Made by a program: the position numbers and the translations under genes. This document shows, piece after piece, positions 54,901-57,900 of a DNA stretch of 64,000 nucleotides (position 1 is the stretch's first letter; the number at the start of each line of letters is the position of its first letter). The DNA is from Rugalucina vietnamica (taxonomy: Eukaryota; Mollusca; Bivalvia; Lucinida; Lucinidae), in NCBI GenBank assembly GCA_964017185.1, contig OZ024880.1:43289071-43353070 (forward strand), given 5' to 3'. The notes below the pieces were generated by a model. It saw only the letters and a program-made list of their open reading frames with translations. It ran no database searches and had not been told where the DNA came from.

Positions 54901-57900
54901 AAAAAAATGTCCATGAGATACACCTCCTTAAACCCAACTTTTATAAACTAAAACTGGAACATGGGTATACATATTTATCTTATTTTTGTTCCAAAACATA
55001 GACTGTGTGTACTTGTATAACTGTCCCGCCGAGGCGATTCTAACGAGTACCCACAAAGGGCACAAACTATGTTAAGGATAAAAAATGAAAAAAATGTATG
55101 CCCCTTTATACCCCAGTTTTACTATATAAAATTGGATTTCAAGGGAGTATACATTACATTGGACATATTTTAATTTCTGGTGCTTTCAAAGGAGAGGTAA
55201 AGCATCCGTATACCAATGCCAGAATGACTGTCTTTGACGCTATTATGGTTCTGATTATACTAGCTTAATCTGTCAGCCAGGTGCATTGGGTCGACGTGTT
55301 AAAATACCCAGTTCCATTTCCAGTCCCGCGGTTATATTTTTTTTCATGCTCGTCTCAACTGATGCTAAAATTTATCTTGCTCATAAATGTTAAAATGCCG
55401 GCAATTAATGGCATTTCATCATTTATTATATCAGCAGGATAAATTACAGTCTTAAAACATGCGTGATCTTAACCATACAATTTTAATTTATCTTGTCTAT
55501 TTTGGCATTTATGATTAGGAGTTTAAAGTTTATGTATAAAGGCCTAGGGCGTTTAAGGCCTGTTTTTGGCCTCAGATTTAGCAAAAAAATAAAATAAAAA
55601 TAAATAATGGAATTTAGGTGAGTAAGCTATTCCTAAAAAAGAACCATATGTCTCGTCTTTTAAAAACGCAGAACAAGTGCTTCATTTATCCTACAAGCGT
55701 TGCCGTGGCAACGCGCAGAAGAACCATAGATAGAGCACATTTTGCACTTTTTTGTCTATTTTTGACCATTTCTGACACATTATTTTTTTTAATTTTTAAA
55801 TGCCGGCCCATACGACGAACAAAATGATACTTTGCATACAGTATCTCTGGATGATACTCCATAATTATTTCATAATAAAGAAATTGTTTGTCGCGTGGGC
55901 CGGTAGTCATGGTAGTTGAAAACGATATTAGATGGTGAAAAATAGACCCAAAATTGCAAAAAGTGGTATTTCTATGTTTTTCGGAGCCATGGCAACATAT
56001 GTAATATGAATGTGATAGTTTTGCTAGAATTTATAAGCAGGGACCTATACCTGCAATCTGCAATACTTTTCTCCTTTTTCCAAAATTCATTTTTTTTTAC
56101 CAACACATGAGGCCGAAATCAGGCCTAGGCCTTTATGCTCAGCTGAGTTGCATATGATTTTTATTTCCTCGGGACCTGGTTCTAGTAGAGCGGGTCCGTC
56201 TATTTCTGAACGCCGGCAATTTCCGAACGATTTTATGAAGTCCTTGTCTTAGTTCAACGTTTGCTTCAAAAGACTTTTCTTTGCAAATGATTTTTGTATA
56301 GTTCCTTCCTGTTCCACTGCCTTGCATCGGCTGCTGCTGCATATAGTGGTTATATTTTAAATCTAAATTAAAATGTGATAGTCACGACCGCGCATCCGCC
56401 TTGCGCGAGTGCATAAGTTCACTTGTCATTGGGCTTAAGCTCTCGTTTTGATGCCCAGAGTTGTTATCCAATGAACTACTCATAATCGGCCCAACAAATA
56501 AATGAATTCTTGATTCCAACTTACGATCATCGCTTATGACCTATAATTATTGTTATCGTCTATGTAATTTGTGACATAATTTGTGCCGCCGCATGGGAAA
56601 CCAACAATCTGCATAGGCGAAAACAAAGGCGCAGATCATCAGCGCCTTTGTTTTCGCTACAAGGATAGTGCAATTCCTCTACGTTCTAAATCCGAAATTT
56701 CCAGCCTCTAACCATCTTCTGTGACTGTAAAGCCCGGTTTTTGTCGGACCTGGTCGGAAACCCAAATTGTTTTTTTTTTTTTTTTTTTTTTTTGGTCACG
56801 CACAGGCTGATTTGTCATTACCCTTTCATGGGATGAGTAGCTAAGCCAAACGGCTCATCCAGATCTTCAATAATGGCCTCAGCAATATTTGGCATTGCCA
56901 TGGAAACGGCGAAGATGGCGTTGTACGCAGCATCAGTCCAGTAGACAACATCGGTCGTCCAGTCAACAGCTATACCTGGAATGAAACAAACACCAGACCC
57001 CGAGGTTATAAAACTTTTTTCATGCTCAACTCAGCTGAGCATGGAACTGAAACTGCTCATAAGTACATAAATGATCGAATTTGATTAAAAATTCAGGTTA
57101 AGGTTAGCAAAGCCTGTGGTTTATCCTTCTAATAAATGTGAAAGTGACTTTTGGCAGTTTAACAATATGAATAGGATAAATTTTTGTCTCAGCTGAGCTG
57201 AGCATGAAAAATGTTTTATAACCTCGGGACCTGTTTTCTCTGGTGTATCTGTGAATCAGCTGTAAACCATCAAACAACTAGATGGCTTGTGCCTCTTGAA
57301 GCTTTCACTTTGATAGATACGCAAGAACAATTAAATACAATCATGACAATGGCTTGGGATATTTCTCGAACCTCTACAATATACGTGTAGTACGACCCTT
57401 CTTTCCAACCTAAAACGGTCCATGTTACTTAGTTTCATAGGAGGTCTTTTGAAGGTAATGCTACACATTTTGTTCTTTTGTACATTTAATGTGCATGATA
57501 AAATGCGGACACCTTCATTACGAAAGCTCGCCCATATAATATACAGAGATTTTTTCAGTTGTAAAAATTGAAAAATTTCATTGGAAAATTTTTGTACTTA
57601 ATTTGGTGCGGTCCTATCGAGTACCCACAATCTATGTTTTGAAGCAAAAATAATAAATAGGTATACCCCTGCATACCCAGTTTTGCTATATAAAAGTGGG
57701 GTTTAAGGGGAAATTTGTTTCACAGATATGGATTTCTGGTGGTACAGTCATAAAATTAAGGCTATAGCCTAGGAACAAGAAGTAATATTGCATGAGCAAG
57801 TTTTCGTAATAGCTTACCATTGACTTTGTTTGATGTTCCTTCGAATAATTGCCAGTGGATCTGAAAGTTGTCCTGGTCAAAACTTATTGCCTACAAACAA